64,000 nt of DNA from NCBI GenBank assembly GCA_025345505.1, contig JANVCC010000012.1:60013-124012 (forward strand), read 5' to 3'. The position numbers and the translations under genes are program-made. The notes beneath the pieces were generated by a model. The model made no database searches. It was not told the origin of the DNA and saw nothing but the letters and a program-made list of their open reading frames with translations. Shown in pieces: positions 1 through 12,900 of the stretch (position 1 is its first letter; each line of letters begins with the position of its first letter). Source of the stretch: Todiramphus chloris collaris (Eukaryota; Chordata; Aves; Coraciiformes; Alcedinidae).

Positions 1-3000
1 TTAACTGCCATCACGTATAAAATGAATATTAAGCCACATGATAATAATATAACTTGAACATCGGTCCTTTAAACTTGATTGGATCAAATGTAAATATTGG
101 TCTTTTAAACTTGATAGGTTCAAACTTTTGTCTAAGAAGCAAGCAGACCGCTAGAACAATTGATATAATAAAACCAACCCCAACCAAAACACCACCCAGT
201 TAATAAACAAACATGCAGTTAAAATTACAGGCAGAGTAAATATTTAATGGACCAGACTTTCCTTTTGGCTTTATCCCCTGAATCTAGTTTAGAAACCATT
301 GCTTGAGCTAGAAGTGACTTGGCATTCAGTATATATTGCATGTCTCAATAATAAATTGGTTTCTTCACCACACTGCTTAGCAATATAACTTTGAATCGGG
401 TTGTTTCAAAAAGAACTTGTGTAAAGTCTAAAGCCTTTTGGTGAGGATTAAGTTATCTTGGCATTTGCAGTGTGCGCTAGTGTGTTTACACTGTAAAAAA
501 TACACAAGAATTTGAACCAAAATCCTAACTGAAATTTTGTGACATTAATGCATAACAGTAGAAATATGTTGTCTGTTATGTTATATAAACAGACATAATT
601 TGGGTTTTCTTTGTTTGTTCTCCAAGCACCTTATGAAGTGTTGATGTAATTGCATTTCTGCCTGGACTGAAGACTTTGTAAGGATGAGGAGTCTCTAAAC
701 ATTGAAGTTGGACATGCTCACAGCAAAGCTGTATGGATTTTATCTCTGAATAAACTGAAACAAAGTTGAGTTGTTATGAAATTTCAACCTGAATGCCATG
801 ATCCAAAATTCTTTGCTCAAAAATTGCATTATTAACCAAGTGTTTAGCCAGAGTGGTGTGGGGACTGTTGGAGGAATAACGGGGTGTTTTGGTAAAAAGC
901 AAATACTAAAAGTCATCTGTCCTGACGTGAAACTCCTGTTTACCAGCTTCAGCTCAACCCTTACCACTTTGAGGACATCTGAACTGGAGCCCAGAGGATG
1001 TACCTCTGTAGTATGAGCACTCTGACATATTTTGTGTAAGCCCTATCAGTGTCACTTTAGAGCCTGAATTAACTTTTAGTCACTGACCTGCTGAGAGTAT
1101 GACATTAATTTGGTCTTTCTTCAATGGTACTATCTAGAACCCTATTCTACCCATTTACCTTGATACTATTTTGTTCTCTGATTTTTTTTTTTAGCTGAAT
1201 CTTGTAAATCCTCATACTCTGGCTCAAGGACACAAAGCCGTTCCCAAATAAACTACAACAATAATGAAGAGGACTTTACTGTCCACAATCTAGTATTATT
1301 CTTCCTCTTTCCCTTTCCCCATCCTCCTCCTACTCCCCTGCCTCCCAAATCTGGTCTTAAATGTATTTGGGTTTTGTTGGATTTATTTTTTTTCATAGAA
1401 GTGTAAATACAAATATAATGTAGCTTATTATTCAATACTAATAGTATTGTTAGAGCCTGATCACATGAACTTCTGTACTACTTCGTCTTTCTTCTTCCTG
1501 GTCATCCAGACTTGATCCGTGGGACATGTTTTACAGTATTTCCCAAGCTCTCATAGAGGCGCTGCTTTGTCCTATCAGTATTTATGCTGAGGCTTAAAGA
1601 GCCTGGCTTCTGAAGCATTTTATGAGCAGTTAAATAAAGTCCTTTGGAGACTATTTTAAGCCTAATTGAAAACTTGTTTTAAAAAGCTTTAACTATAAGA
1701 TAAGGAAAGCTAAATCTTCAGGCTGTGGTGAAAAATATCTTTTCTGAGTCTGTAAATGTTGGTGTTTTTTTCATTCCTGGCAAATAATAAGAGACTGTGC
1801 AAGTAGTCTTTGAAATGTAAAGGTGATTTGTGAGTACCTTTAACTAAGCATAATACCTCTTCCCCCCTGCCCTGTTTTCCTGGGTATCTCACATAGCAAA
1901 CATGAGCATGAAATTTCTCTTTCCTGTTCTCCGGTTTTAAACTCCTCTGCTTCAGACAAGAGTAGTTACTCTTTGAGATTTATATTTTTTTTTCCCCAAG
2001 ATGCTTTCAATGAGTATCATCAATGTGAGGATTTTATTGTCAGGAATATTTAAAGGGTTAATGTGCTCATCTGGGACTCCTCCACGTGCTTCTGAAATAT
2101 GTTCTTTTTTCTAAGAACACAATTTGTGGTGAGTATATATAAAGGCAGTCCTGTAGCTTTCTGCTGCTTCTAATACAATGAACCAGTGACTAGAAAAGTC
2201 AGGAATACAAAACAACTTCCAGAATCCATTCTTGAGAGCCACAGTGGTAACCAAACCATGTAACAAAACTCAGCGCAGGCCTGTATGGCAATGGAAGGAG
2301 TTGTTTGTTTCCAGTTGAACAGTTTTTCACTCACAGTCACTCTAGCTTAGATTTTTTACTTGCATGGGCTCTCATCCGTGTCCTCAAAAGGATTGAGGTG
2401 CGTGCCCAAGTGCTACGGCCAGAGTCCTCGTCATGTCTCTTGGATTCTTCTTGATTTTATTTATTCATTTTGTGTCACTGAACTGGTACTTGTGGACTCT
2501 ACTGGTACTTCTACTGTACCTGAAATGGTATGGGACTGGTCTCATCCCTCTTACAACTTGGGCAAAATTTCTGAGTCTCCTTATTCTTTTGTTTTGCTTA
2601 TCTGGTCATTTATGGCTCATGTTCTTGATCTTTTTGCTACCTTATCTTCAGTTTTATTCTTCCTCTTCTTGCTATCTGGTCATTTGAATGAAACCGCATT
2701 TACCACACTGTGTAGCAATTGGCCTGTGCAGTTCTGTTAATCCTCCTTCTCTTGTTGCCTGTTGCACATGTTTATATGCCTAGTTCATTCGTACCATCTT
2801 CGGGGTTTTTTGTTGCGAGTCTTTACAAGATTATAAGAGCCTTCCCCCACGGAATAGCTCCTCACTTGATCTGCTGTAGCTGTAGAAGACAGTTTCTGGC
2901 TTCCACACCATCTCCAACGGTGTCTGTTGTACAGAAATGGGCAGGATTTCACTTCTTCAAATTTGGTTTGCTTTCAGGCATATTGAAGCAGAACACTTGG

Positions 3001-5222
3001 CCCTTCTCTACAAAATGTTGGAAAATTCAGAGCCCTGAATGTGAGATGACATGTTCTCCCTAAAAGAAAACTGGAAGTCCTTCATAAAGCGGCATTGTGT
3101 AACTTCCCAGATGCTTGGTGTTACACTAGATGAGGAAAACTGAAATTGCCTGAAGGTCCTCCTCTTTGTGACGCTAATTTTGTCTTTGTGTCGTTTTTAG
3201 AAGTCTTTTAAACTGTGAAAATAGCACTGGTAATGTTACGTGGTTGACTCAGAACTCCTCTTCGGAAAAGTAGACAAGTGGCTTCATCTTCAGAACACGA
3301 GGCCTATTTAAATATTTTAAAATGTAATTTTTTTTTATAGCTGTGCTTAAGAGGTAACATTTCCCTGCCTTTTAAAATTTTACTATCTTGACAGAATAAG
3401 CGAACTTAACATATTTCGTTTGCTGTAATTTTAATACACTTGCATTTTCCTGTTCAGTAGTGAGGGGCTGGCTCTTGTTTATTCTTTCTACAGGTTAGTG
3501 AATGTGGTAGGCAAAAATCCCCCAGATGTTAGCTGAAAGATTTTTGAAGTGTGCGACTTCATTTTTTTTTAAAAACAGCCAGAGCTGCAAAGTCTGTAAA
3601 CAGAGCGCTTATGAGATGGAGCTAAAGGAATGACCCATGGTCAGTGTTTTATTTCTTTGTGGCCATGGCTGAGAAAATGGAACAAGATTTTTGGTGTTGT
3701 GCTCTTTCATGTATTTCCTATTTTGGGAGGAAAAGGAAAGCTAACTACTGACAAAACCCCCAAGAGGTAATGAAGCTATTTATCACCATGTATGTTCGTC
3801 CCTGTCAGGAGGCTTGGTGTCTATCCCAAAGGCAATCTTGCCCCATGAATTAATAATCAGTTATATTGTTCTATTTTTACCAACTATGCCAGAGCTTATT
3901 AGGCTTTACTTAGTGGAAGAGGTACTGAGGTTCAGTCATTAAAGTTGTGATTAGTCTCCACAAATTTTTATTGATCTGTGTGAACCTCTCACACACCAAA
4001 ATACAGAGGGAGAAGCCTTGTCCAGCTTTACCTGTGAAGGCCATGCCTTCTACTCTGGCCTGCTACAGGCCGTTAATGATCAGTCTCAAAATGGGGCTTA
4101 GTTTATTACTGACAAATAGATTTACCTGGAGTTTGGTTTATCTTGTATCTCCCTCAAGAAACGTAAGTGTGGCTCACAAACCAAGTACAAAGTAAAATGG
4201 GATTCTGATACAGCTAAAGAAAGCAAACAGGCTAATGTTGACTTGGGGGGGGGGGGGAAGAAAGAAAAACAGAAGATTGGTAATAGAAAATACCTTTTTC
4301 TGCCTCTTTTCCCTTTAGCTACTGACAAACTTTAAATACAAGTGACAATTCTTTGCTTCTCTTGCTTGTCTTAAAATGCCTAGAGACAGCATAAAGTACA
4401 TCCATATGCTGCTGAATACTTAGATCAGTGGCCCAGCAGGCTTTTATCCAGTCGGCCTTCAATATCTAGCTGTCAGCTGTAAAACTGCTTTTTTGGGTTT
4501 TTTTTTTTTCTTAGTGTGACATTTGGATCTTGGTGGAATGGTTGCATAAAAGGTAGGATCCTTCGGGAGAATTGTTACTCTGCTTGTTAGAGGCAATTTC
4601 TCCTCCATTTTCTATCCCTTGGGAATGTGTATGTGAGGCTTCACATAGGCTGAGCATTACTTCAGAGTGCATCGTGTGAGTCCGTGGGGTAGTTTTTTCA
4701 GGAGCTGTGGCGTCACGGCTGCTGGGGCTGGCTGGAGTGAGATTTGGGGTGTGCTGCTCAGAAGCAATTAGAGAAGATTGTAACGAGGATGTTCTGGCAG
4801 GCGTTGTGCAAATGGACCCTGGTGCCTGAAGGACTGGTGTTTCATGTTCAGGAGAGGTTCTTCTCTGACACGTGTAGGGAGGCTATTAGGATGCTTTTAT
4901 ATATGTACATATTTTGGGCTCTTCCTTGTGACACTAAGGATGTTCTTTCAAGTGTTTCCTGTTGGCTGAGAATTGTTCATTCCCTTCCTGTAGCAGAGAT
5001 GGTCTGAAAGTGCTTCCTGGAGTTGGTGTCCCACCACTGCACCCTGAAGTCAAGAGAGAGGCTCAGCAGCCAGTTGCAAGTGTGTTTTTACATACCTTTC
5101 CTGGTCCACGGTTCCCCAAAAGGCTTCCAGAGATGTTAATAGATGATATTGATCAGCAGAGCCTGGTTCTTGACAGAAAACACTTGAACATAACACTAAG
5201 TATGTACTAGGATGCATAACAA

Positions 5223-5795
5223 GCAGAGTGGGCAGCAGATCAAGGCTGGGGGGATTCTGCCCCTCTGCTCTGCTCTGGGGAGACCCCCCTGCAGTGCTGG
5301 GTCCAGCTCTGGAGTCCTCAGCACAGGAGAGACAGGGACCTGTTGGAGCGGGGCCAGAGGAGGCCACAGCAATGCTGGGAGGGCTGGAACCCCTCTGCTG
5401 GGAGGCCAGGCTGAGAGAGCTGGGGTTGTTCAGTCTGGAGAAGAGAAGGCTCTGGGGCGACCTTGTGGCCCTTTCAGTACTGAAAGGGGTCCATCAGAAA
5501 GATGGGGACAGACTTTTTAGCACAGTCTGTTGTGACAGGACAAGAGGTGCTGGTTTTAAACTAAAAGGGGTCAATTTAGACTAGAGAGGAGGAGGTAATT
5601 TTTGATGCTGATGGTTGTGAGATCCTGTCCCAGGTTGCCCAGAGAGGTGGTCGATGCCCCATCCCTGGAACCATTCCAGGTGAGGTTGGCTGGGGCTGTG
5701 AGCAACCTGCTCTAGTTGCAAATGTCCTTGCTCCCTGCAGGGGGGTTGGACTAGATGAGCTTGAAAGGTCCCTTCCCACCCAAACCATTCTATGA
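5223..5795 (+). mobile_element. CR1 3' fragment
   Basis: 5'-truncated CR1 in sense orientation ending CCCAAACCATTCTATGA. It contains the ~190-bp homogeneous module (5246-5440) shared with four other copies, with a shared small deletion that breaks the ORF2 C-terminal frame. Confidence 0.93.
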
Positions 5796-6148
5796 AAGGA
5801 TGTGAAAATTTGAGAAACCTGGAGATGCTTAACTGTGAAAATATCAGAATGAGCCAGCTCAGCTGTCAAAGTGGAAGACAGAATCTTCTAGACAGATATT
5901 ACCATAAGACCTCTCCCAAAGGAACAGGTGGCTTTTCTACTAGACTGCTTGTCCACTCATTTTTTTTGGCCATTTCTGCTACTCTTTTTTTTGAGTGGCA
6001 GAAATGATGCTGTCTCGTGGTTCTTTCCTGAGGTTTTTGGGGTTTTTTTTGTCCTCAGCATTAAGAGCAGTTTCTGTTGGGGAAGTCTAACCTGAGATTT
6101 TTAGAATGAAAGCTAACAAATTTGTTACTAACCAACATCTAGTGCTAG

Positions 6149-6222
6149 ATGTCCTTGACCATGGCTGAAGGGTTAGGACTAGAGGGTCTTTAATGTTCCC
6201 TTCCAACCCAAACCATTCTGAG
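6149..6222 (+). mobile_element. CR1 short 3' end
   Basis: About 75 bp related to the CR1 tail, ending TTCCAACCCAAACCATTCTGA. Confidence 0.7.
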
Positions 6223-9200
6223 ATAGCTCTTTGGCCACATGTGTGCAGAAACTGAAATACTGTACAGTAGAAATTAGCCTGGGAGAGTTTATAGTGCAAG
6301 ACTGAGAGTGTAATTTCACAGAGCTGATGTTTTCTGTGGATCTCCTGTAGTAACATGGGGGGGTGGAATTCTGGACTAGAAACTTGACACAAACTAATTC
6401 TGCTATTAATGCAGGAGCAGAACCTCTCCAATTCCCTTCAGTATATTCATGGTTGTCTTGTGACAGACTGAATTCAAAGGATAGTTTTCTCATGGAGCAT
6501 AGTACTCCTGAAAATGTGATACTTGGGCCAAAATCTACTGCAGAATCCTACTGGTAGACGGTTGCTATAACCAGGGCAGCTTTTCAGTCTTTGGTTCCAC
6601 CAGTCTTCCATGATACATATTATCCCTCTAAATGAAGCACCTAAAGCAAGTGTTTCAGCATAAATAATCTGCTGTCTGCACGGCTTCACTAGCGAGTATG
6701 AGTCCTTTTCCTACCATACAAGTCAATAAATGAAATATATATTGGCAGGGCTGTCAAAAAACATGTTTTACTGTTAAGGCAGGATCCTTTCCAGTTGAAG
6801 TCTGAGCGTGTTGCACCAGAGCTGGTGGTTTTCCTTAGGATGAATTTAAGAAGCCAGGTTGGAAAAACTGTTGTTACTTAGCCAGTTGTTGAAATGTTGC
6901 AGGCCTTGCTGGGTAATGGTTATTAGCAAGCCCCTGGGAAAAAATTCTTTCTAGGTCAGAAGAGTGCTTCAACCTCAATTTCCTTCTGTCTTGGGTGAAG
7001 TATTTTGGCACAAGCAGGGCCTCATTGCTTCTGTCAGGGAAAGAAACAGTGCTGTGTACATAGTCTTCTGAGGTACTCAAAAGAAAAGACTGAATGAAAA
7101 TTGATGTTAATGAGCTTTTCAGACTAACGTGTATTTTCATAGTCATCTTTTTTTATAAGGCAGTTACTGAAGTGTTAATCATTTGATTACTGGTTGTTGT
7201 AGATAAGGGAGTAATTGGTCCCCTTTTGTACATTACAGAAGGGCTTGACAGGAAAGAGCAGTCGGCCAGGCAGCAGGCATGAGAACTCTTGTTTGTGTGG
7301 GTTATTGCCCGGAGAGATTGACTGGCACTAAAACCGCTTTGCTGTGATGACATCTGGGTTGTGACAAAATTATAATTCCTATTTGTTTCTCAGCAGCAAG
7401 GTCCCAAATGCTTGTGAAGCTTGGGTAATTTTGGCCATCACTTGAAATGCATATTCATCAGTTTCTATTATAAGCCATTAAAAATTAATCTTTGGCTGTG
7501 GCCAGGGAGGAGTTGAATTTTTGCCCGAGTGACAAATAGCTTTAGTGTGGGGTCTAAGGAGATATTTCACTGAGACTCGAGATGCAAATTTCACTGATTT
7601 CCCGGGGTTATAACAATAGTCGATATTTTTCTGTAACTCTTTATAATCCTTTAGGAAAATCATACCATGCCCCCTGTCTCTGAAAGGAAAAGTGAGTCAA
7701 TAGCAATGTGTGTGAAATGAAGGATGGCTGCATTTATTATTTTTTAAATTTTTCTTTTTTTTTTATCCCCTCCATATACTCAGTGTTTAAAATGGTGCGA
7801 CTGAAAATGAACTCGCTTCCTTTCTTTGTGTCCCTGGTATTGTAGCACGCGAGAAGAAGCTGCAGATGATATCAGCCATTCACATAATAGCTTTATGTGT
7901 GCTCATCTGCTAGGTAGGTGTCATTCCTTGTTATATCACGCTCGTTCACTCGACTCTGTTGCTTCCCTTCCTGCTGTTCTGCACCAGACAGTCATAAATA
8001 TTCATGCAGGCTTCCTACCATCCATTTAGGCATGTATACCTAGCTTATGGTCTGTTCTAGTTTGTTAAATGCAGGCTTTTTTTAACACCGGAGTGCTGAA
8101 GGCTGCCTAGTGAGCTAAAAGGCTGATGTCACAGGTTCTGGCTTTGTGAAGTTGCTGATAACTGCTGAGATATTGAGGCTTTAAAATATTTTGCTCGGAA
8201 ATTCTTCTCTCGTAAAGAGTTGACTGAAGTTCAAGGTGCTTCGTTGTTAGATGGTAAAAAATGGAAATTTCCACAGTGGCAAAATTCTGTCCCTATTGTT
8301 TCTTACTTAACTGTAATAAGGTAATTGTAGTAAGGAGTCTTTGCACCCCCTAAGTAGATGCTCTGCTGTAATAAAACTGTCTCGGTTTGCCTTGACAGTC
8401 TGGGTTGGATAAAATCTTCATAAGGACTAAGGGAGTCAAATTTGCAATGAGAAAATCAGTAGCTTTTGTTCAGGATCTTTCAGTAATTTAAAATACTTGG
8501 GGCTCTGTACAGAGGGGGAAGGGTGTTTCTGTGGCAAATTCCTGCCATGGTCATTTCCCTGGTTCGTTGCTCAGATGCTGTATCTCATTAAATTCATCAC
8601 CATTTTGTGTAGAGCCCTTGCTCTCAGTGTTCTTAACTGGGGCAGTGCTATTCCTGTTCATCTGGGAAGGTGTTAAAATGTGTGTTTAAAAAAAAAAAAA
8701 AAAAAACGACAAATCACACATTAATTTTTAAGAGGATCAGCCCCCCCCTCCCAGTACTTTCCCTGAACTGGAGCTAAATGATGAGAAGCACATCTTAACC
8801 TGAGCCAGAGGATTGGGCCCTGATATTAATTCACATTAGGAATTTGGGACGTCAGAGTTTGTAAAAATGTTAAGATTGTGTGTAAGGTCCAATGCTTCAG
8901 GACTACCAGGGGCTTCCAAAAGTCTCTCATATTTTCAAGTTGGTTAATTTCTTTAGAGTTATTAATTTTGATTGCTTCCAGTATAAATAGTCTCTGAGCA
9001 ACTACAGTGATGACTGTGATTAGTTATCTCTTACTAGCTTGGTCAACTGGTGGCTAAGAAATGGAAAATATGAGCATGCAAAGCACACCTTGCCCTGTGG
9101 TTCACTAAGGCTGGACAGGCTGCTGTGGGAATGAAACTGGACGATGGGAATCCTCTGCTGACAGTTCCTGAGGACTCATCTGTCTTAAAACTTCGGGTAA

Positions 9201-9678
9201 GAAGTAACACCCGGTAAATCCAAGCTGCCACAACAGAGTGTGATGTGAAATGGCTCTGCCACAAAGGCAGATGTGAAAGATGTGCAAAGGCGAGACCTTC
9301 ATCAGGGAAGGGTGTAGCATCTTTTCAAAGCTGAGGAAGGAAGAGGTGGTAGAGAAAATTCCAACTGACCTTACACTAGTGAATTTTAGTGTGTGTTTGC
9401 TTGTGTTTTACTGTCTTGATCAGTCACTCTTTTAATTTGAAGAGGAAAAGGAAGAGAGAAGGTCTAAGGGCAGGGTGGTGTTGATGGCAGCTTGAACTTT
9501 CTTCTTCCTTCACCTCCAGTTGTAAGAGGCTACTGGATGGAGATACTGTTTTGTCTGAAATAACATACTAAGGGCACGGTTAGTCCTTACACTTCTGTTT
9601 CCTTCAAATTCGAATCAAAAGAAACTCACTGCCATACATCTGCTACCTTGTAGATACTACAGTGCTGGTTTTTGCACA

Positions 9679-9905
9679 GAATCACAGACTGGGAGGGGTT
9701 AGAATTGACCCTTCAAGGTCACCTAGGCCAGCCACCCTGCAGTGAGCAGGGACATCTTTAACTGAAGGAGGTTGCTCAGAGCCCAGCATAGCCTGACCTT
9801 GTACACTTCCAGGGATGGGGCATTGATCACCTCTCTGTGCAACCCGGAACAGGGTCTCACCACCCTCATAGCGAAGAAGTTTTCCTTATATTTAACCTAA
9901 ATCAA
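9679..9905 (-). mobile_element. CR1 3' fragment
   Basis: Starts with AGAATCACAGACTGGGAGGGG and continues through the CCAGGGATGGGGCATTGATC and TCTCACCACCCTCATAG segments of the antisense CR1 tail. Diverged. Confidence 0.85.
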
Positions 9906-12900
9906 CGCTCTTTGCAGACTTGCAACTGCTGATTTTGACTATTATTGGAATTCCTGAATAGCATGATACAAACATGGCAGTGTGTTGTACAGATGTGTGG
10001 ATGGACACAGCTGTGCTCCAGCATCCAGGGTGTAGGTTGTGTACCTTGGGAGCAGTCAGCTATTACCAACTCTGCTTTGCGGGGACAAGGCAATGTTTCT
10101 CAAATGGAGAGCTATAGACTACCAGCAATCCCCGAGGCCAAAATAATTGATCCAGGACTGTATCAAACAGTTTGCAATAGGGCTTTTAATTAAAGGAGAA
10201 AAAAAAGTGCTTTGTTGTGGGTGGTGACCTGAAAAGAAATTAAAGATTGGCAGGGATTCATTAGCCTAAAAAGGTCAGCTACAGTTGTCTGACACTGTTA
10301 TTGATTGTCTGCCTTTCTAGAATTACTTTTCGAGGTAGGATGCCATAAAGCCTACACAAATAAACTGCCAAAAACCCCTTGCTGAATTGGTTGCTCTGTT
10401 GTCTGTCCTTCTTTCCCCCCGACTTCGATCACGTATAAACTGCTGGCCATTGCCAGCGGTGTCTTTGCTGCTGTTTTTCCCTGCGTGACCATCCGCTGTT
10501 CACAGAGCAGCTGTTGGTTTTCTGTGCTCGCTGCCCGTTGTTTCCTGGGCTTTGGAGGTTTGTGGACTTCAGTCATCTGCAGCCCGTAGAACCTGCTTTT
10601 AAGCTCTTGATGGACTTTGTCTTTTTTGTTTTTTCCCCTTCATTTTAGGAGTAGCCTTATGATTGACCAAAATATCTACCAGACTGCCAAAGAAGTACAT
10701 AAATATTGATGTTTTCCATCATCAAGTTATCTGCAGATCTTCACTGGTCCATAGTTCCTGTGTAGAGCAATGTAGCTGCAAAATTTCTTTTGGCAAAGAA
10801 GTCGCAACAGAAGTAGGAGTGACAAAACTGCTGGAGGTGTATTAAAGGGGCTTTCTGTTCAGAGTATGCTCCTTGCTCATGGCTCCCTGTGCTTCATCAA
10901 CTGTTTGAAGTTGATGGATTCACTGTAGGTACTTTAATTTCTTTTGCCTGATCTTCATGTGTTTGATGCAGACTTCAAGCTTGAGCTCATTGTTTGTTCC
11001 ATTTCAAATGAATATGAAAAGTACTATCAGTAAAAATCGAGGTGAGTTTCCTCTGTTCTCTGGGATGAGTGAAATTAAATATGTTTCAAATAGAAAATGA
11101 TGGAACATCTCTAATGACTAAAATTATTTAAACCAAAACAAAACAATTTTTATGTTTTTCTAAGTCTTGTTTGTTGTCCTGTAACTCTCTGGCTATTCTA
11201 CATTAACTTCCTAAACAGAACGTTAAATTTCTTCTTAAAGAAGCAAACCTGTTTAAAAGGACAAGAGTATCATTTAGATCTTAGATCTTTAACTAGGCTG
11301 GGAATAAATTGTCTTCAAAAGGGGCCATCGGAACCATTTTGTTTGTACATAAAGGAGCCATTGCTGCATCAGTATAATGCAGGAACCACTGAAGTAGCAC
11401 CAAAGCCACTTGCACAATTTTTGCAGTGTTAGCAGTACAGAATGGTTTTATTTCCTGGAATCAATGGGGGCAGCCGTTCCAGTTCGGCAACCGGGCTGGG
11501 AGGGCATCCTTCAGCTAGCCTTGTATTGTGCAGCCAAAATGTGCCTTGAAAATGTCTGATAAATGTGCATTTAATATTGCCCTTGGCTCTTAAAAAAAAA
11601 AAAAAAAAAATCTATAACCATACTTTTTTGCATTAAGAGTAACTTACTTGTTTTTTGTTACTTTTTACTTGTAAACAAATCTACTTACAGAGCATAGGGC
11701 CATGGATGCTATTTCAATAAGTTTTATTCTTTGCAGGCTTTCTTATATATTTTGTTTAATTTCTTGGGGACTTGGGGATGCAGAGAATTGGCTCAGATGG
11801 TCCTTTGTTCTGATCTCATCTGGCATCTTGCATCAGCAAAGAAATGGCAGAATAAAAGAGGTTTGACAATAGAGCAGAATTGGAATCAATGGGGGAAGAG
11901 AAGAACTGTGGAGTTAAAAAAGAAAAAGTCTTTAATTAGAGCAAGAAGGCGAGACCGTGTCAACTCTGCCTTTTTCCTCTGCTCTCTGTGCCTAGACTCA
12001 ATGCTGTCCTCAGAGTTTCTCAGCTGTGACTGTGGAGAAACTTCATCTTACTGGGAATTTGAGAATTTGTCAGATGAATGCAGTCTGCAGGCTCTGTCAG
12101 TGTCTTTGGGATAATGAATGAGTTTTGTTTCTTGCTTTGGGGAACTGGGTGAAATTTCCATAGCTTGACAGTGAAGAGCAGAGGAGGATTTTTTATTTTT
12201 TTTTTTTTTTTAAATAGAAGCTGCTTTAATCACTGTAATACAACATTTCTGTTTTAAGAGCTCAGGCTGACATACCTAAAAATACTCTTCTTGATTACTG
12301 GGTCATACAGATTGTTTTAAGTCAACTATGAACATCCTCCTTTGGGGGCTGCTTTTTAAATAAAAATCTAAAAATGGTTTTCATGCTTTCATAATTCAGT
12401 AATTTTTTTTTTTTTTACCAGTACTTTTTCCTCTTGTTGCCTTGGGCTGTTTTTCCAGATCTGGACTAGTAAGTTCTCTGATCCTAAGCTTTAAATAGTT
12501 GAGTTTCAGTAACTTTTTTTTAAACATTGGGTCTGAAGCACCAGCAAAACTGAGCATGGTGTGCTGCTGGTAGTCAGTAGATCTTGGAGCAGTAACTTTC
12601 AACAGGACTTCTTGGGTGGAATCGGGTCATCTGTTTTGAGAGCTGAGGGCAGAACGGAGTTTGACTTCTCAGTAAGAAATACTGTTCCTTGTCATCACCT
12701 CAGTTATTGTTGGATAAGCTGTTCTGGGCCGTGTTTAGTAAAGGAAATGGCTCCAGTGAAGACTTTTGAGGTGAGCTTATCTGTGGAAGGAAGTTGGAGT
12801 GTCACTGGGATTTATCCTTCAAGCACATCTTAAAGGAGTCTCGCAAAGGGCAAGTGACATTTTGGGATTACACTGTGCTGTATCTGTGTCAGGTATGTGC

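Noticed and set aside
349..1250. Several AATAAA hexamers suggesting a gene 3' end at the window start
   Set aside because: No coding sequence leads to them and the region fits RAB6A intron 1; AT-rich DNA yields such hexamers by chance.
2360..3063. Overlapping + strand frames of 84-126 codons near 2.4-3.1 kb
   Set aside because: Low-information Leu/Phe/Ser-rich products from T-rich intronic sequence; no splice-site or family support.
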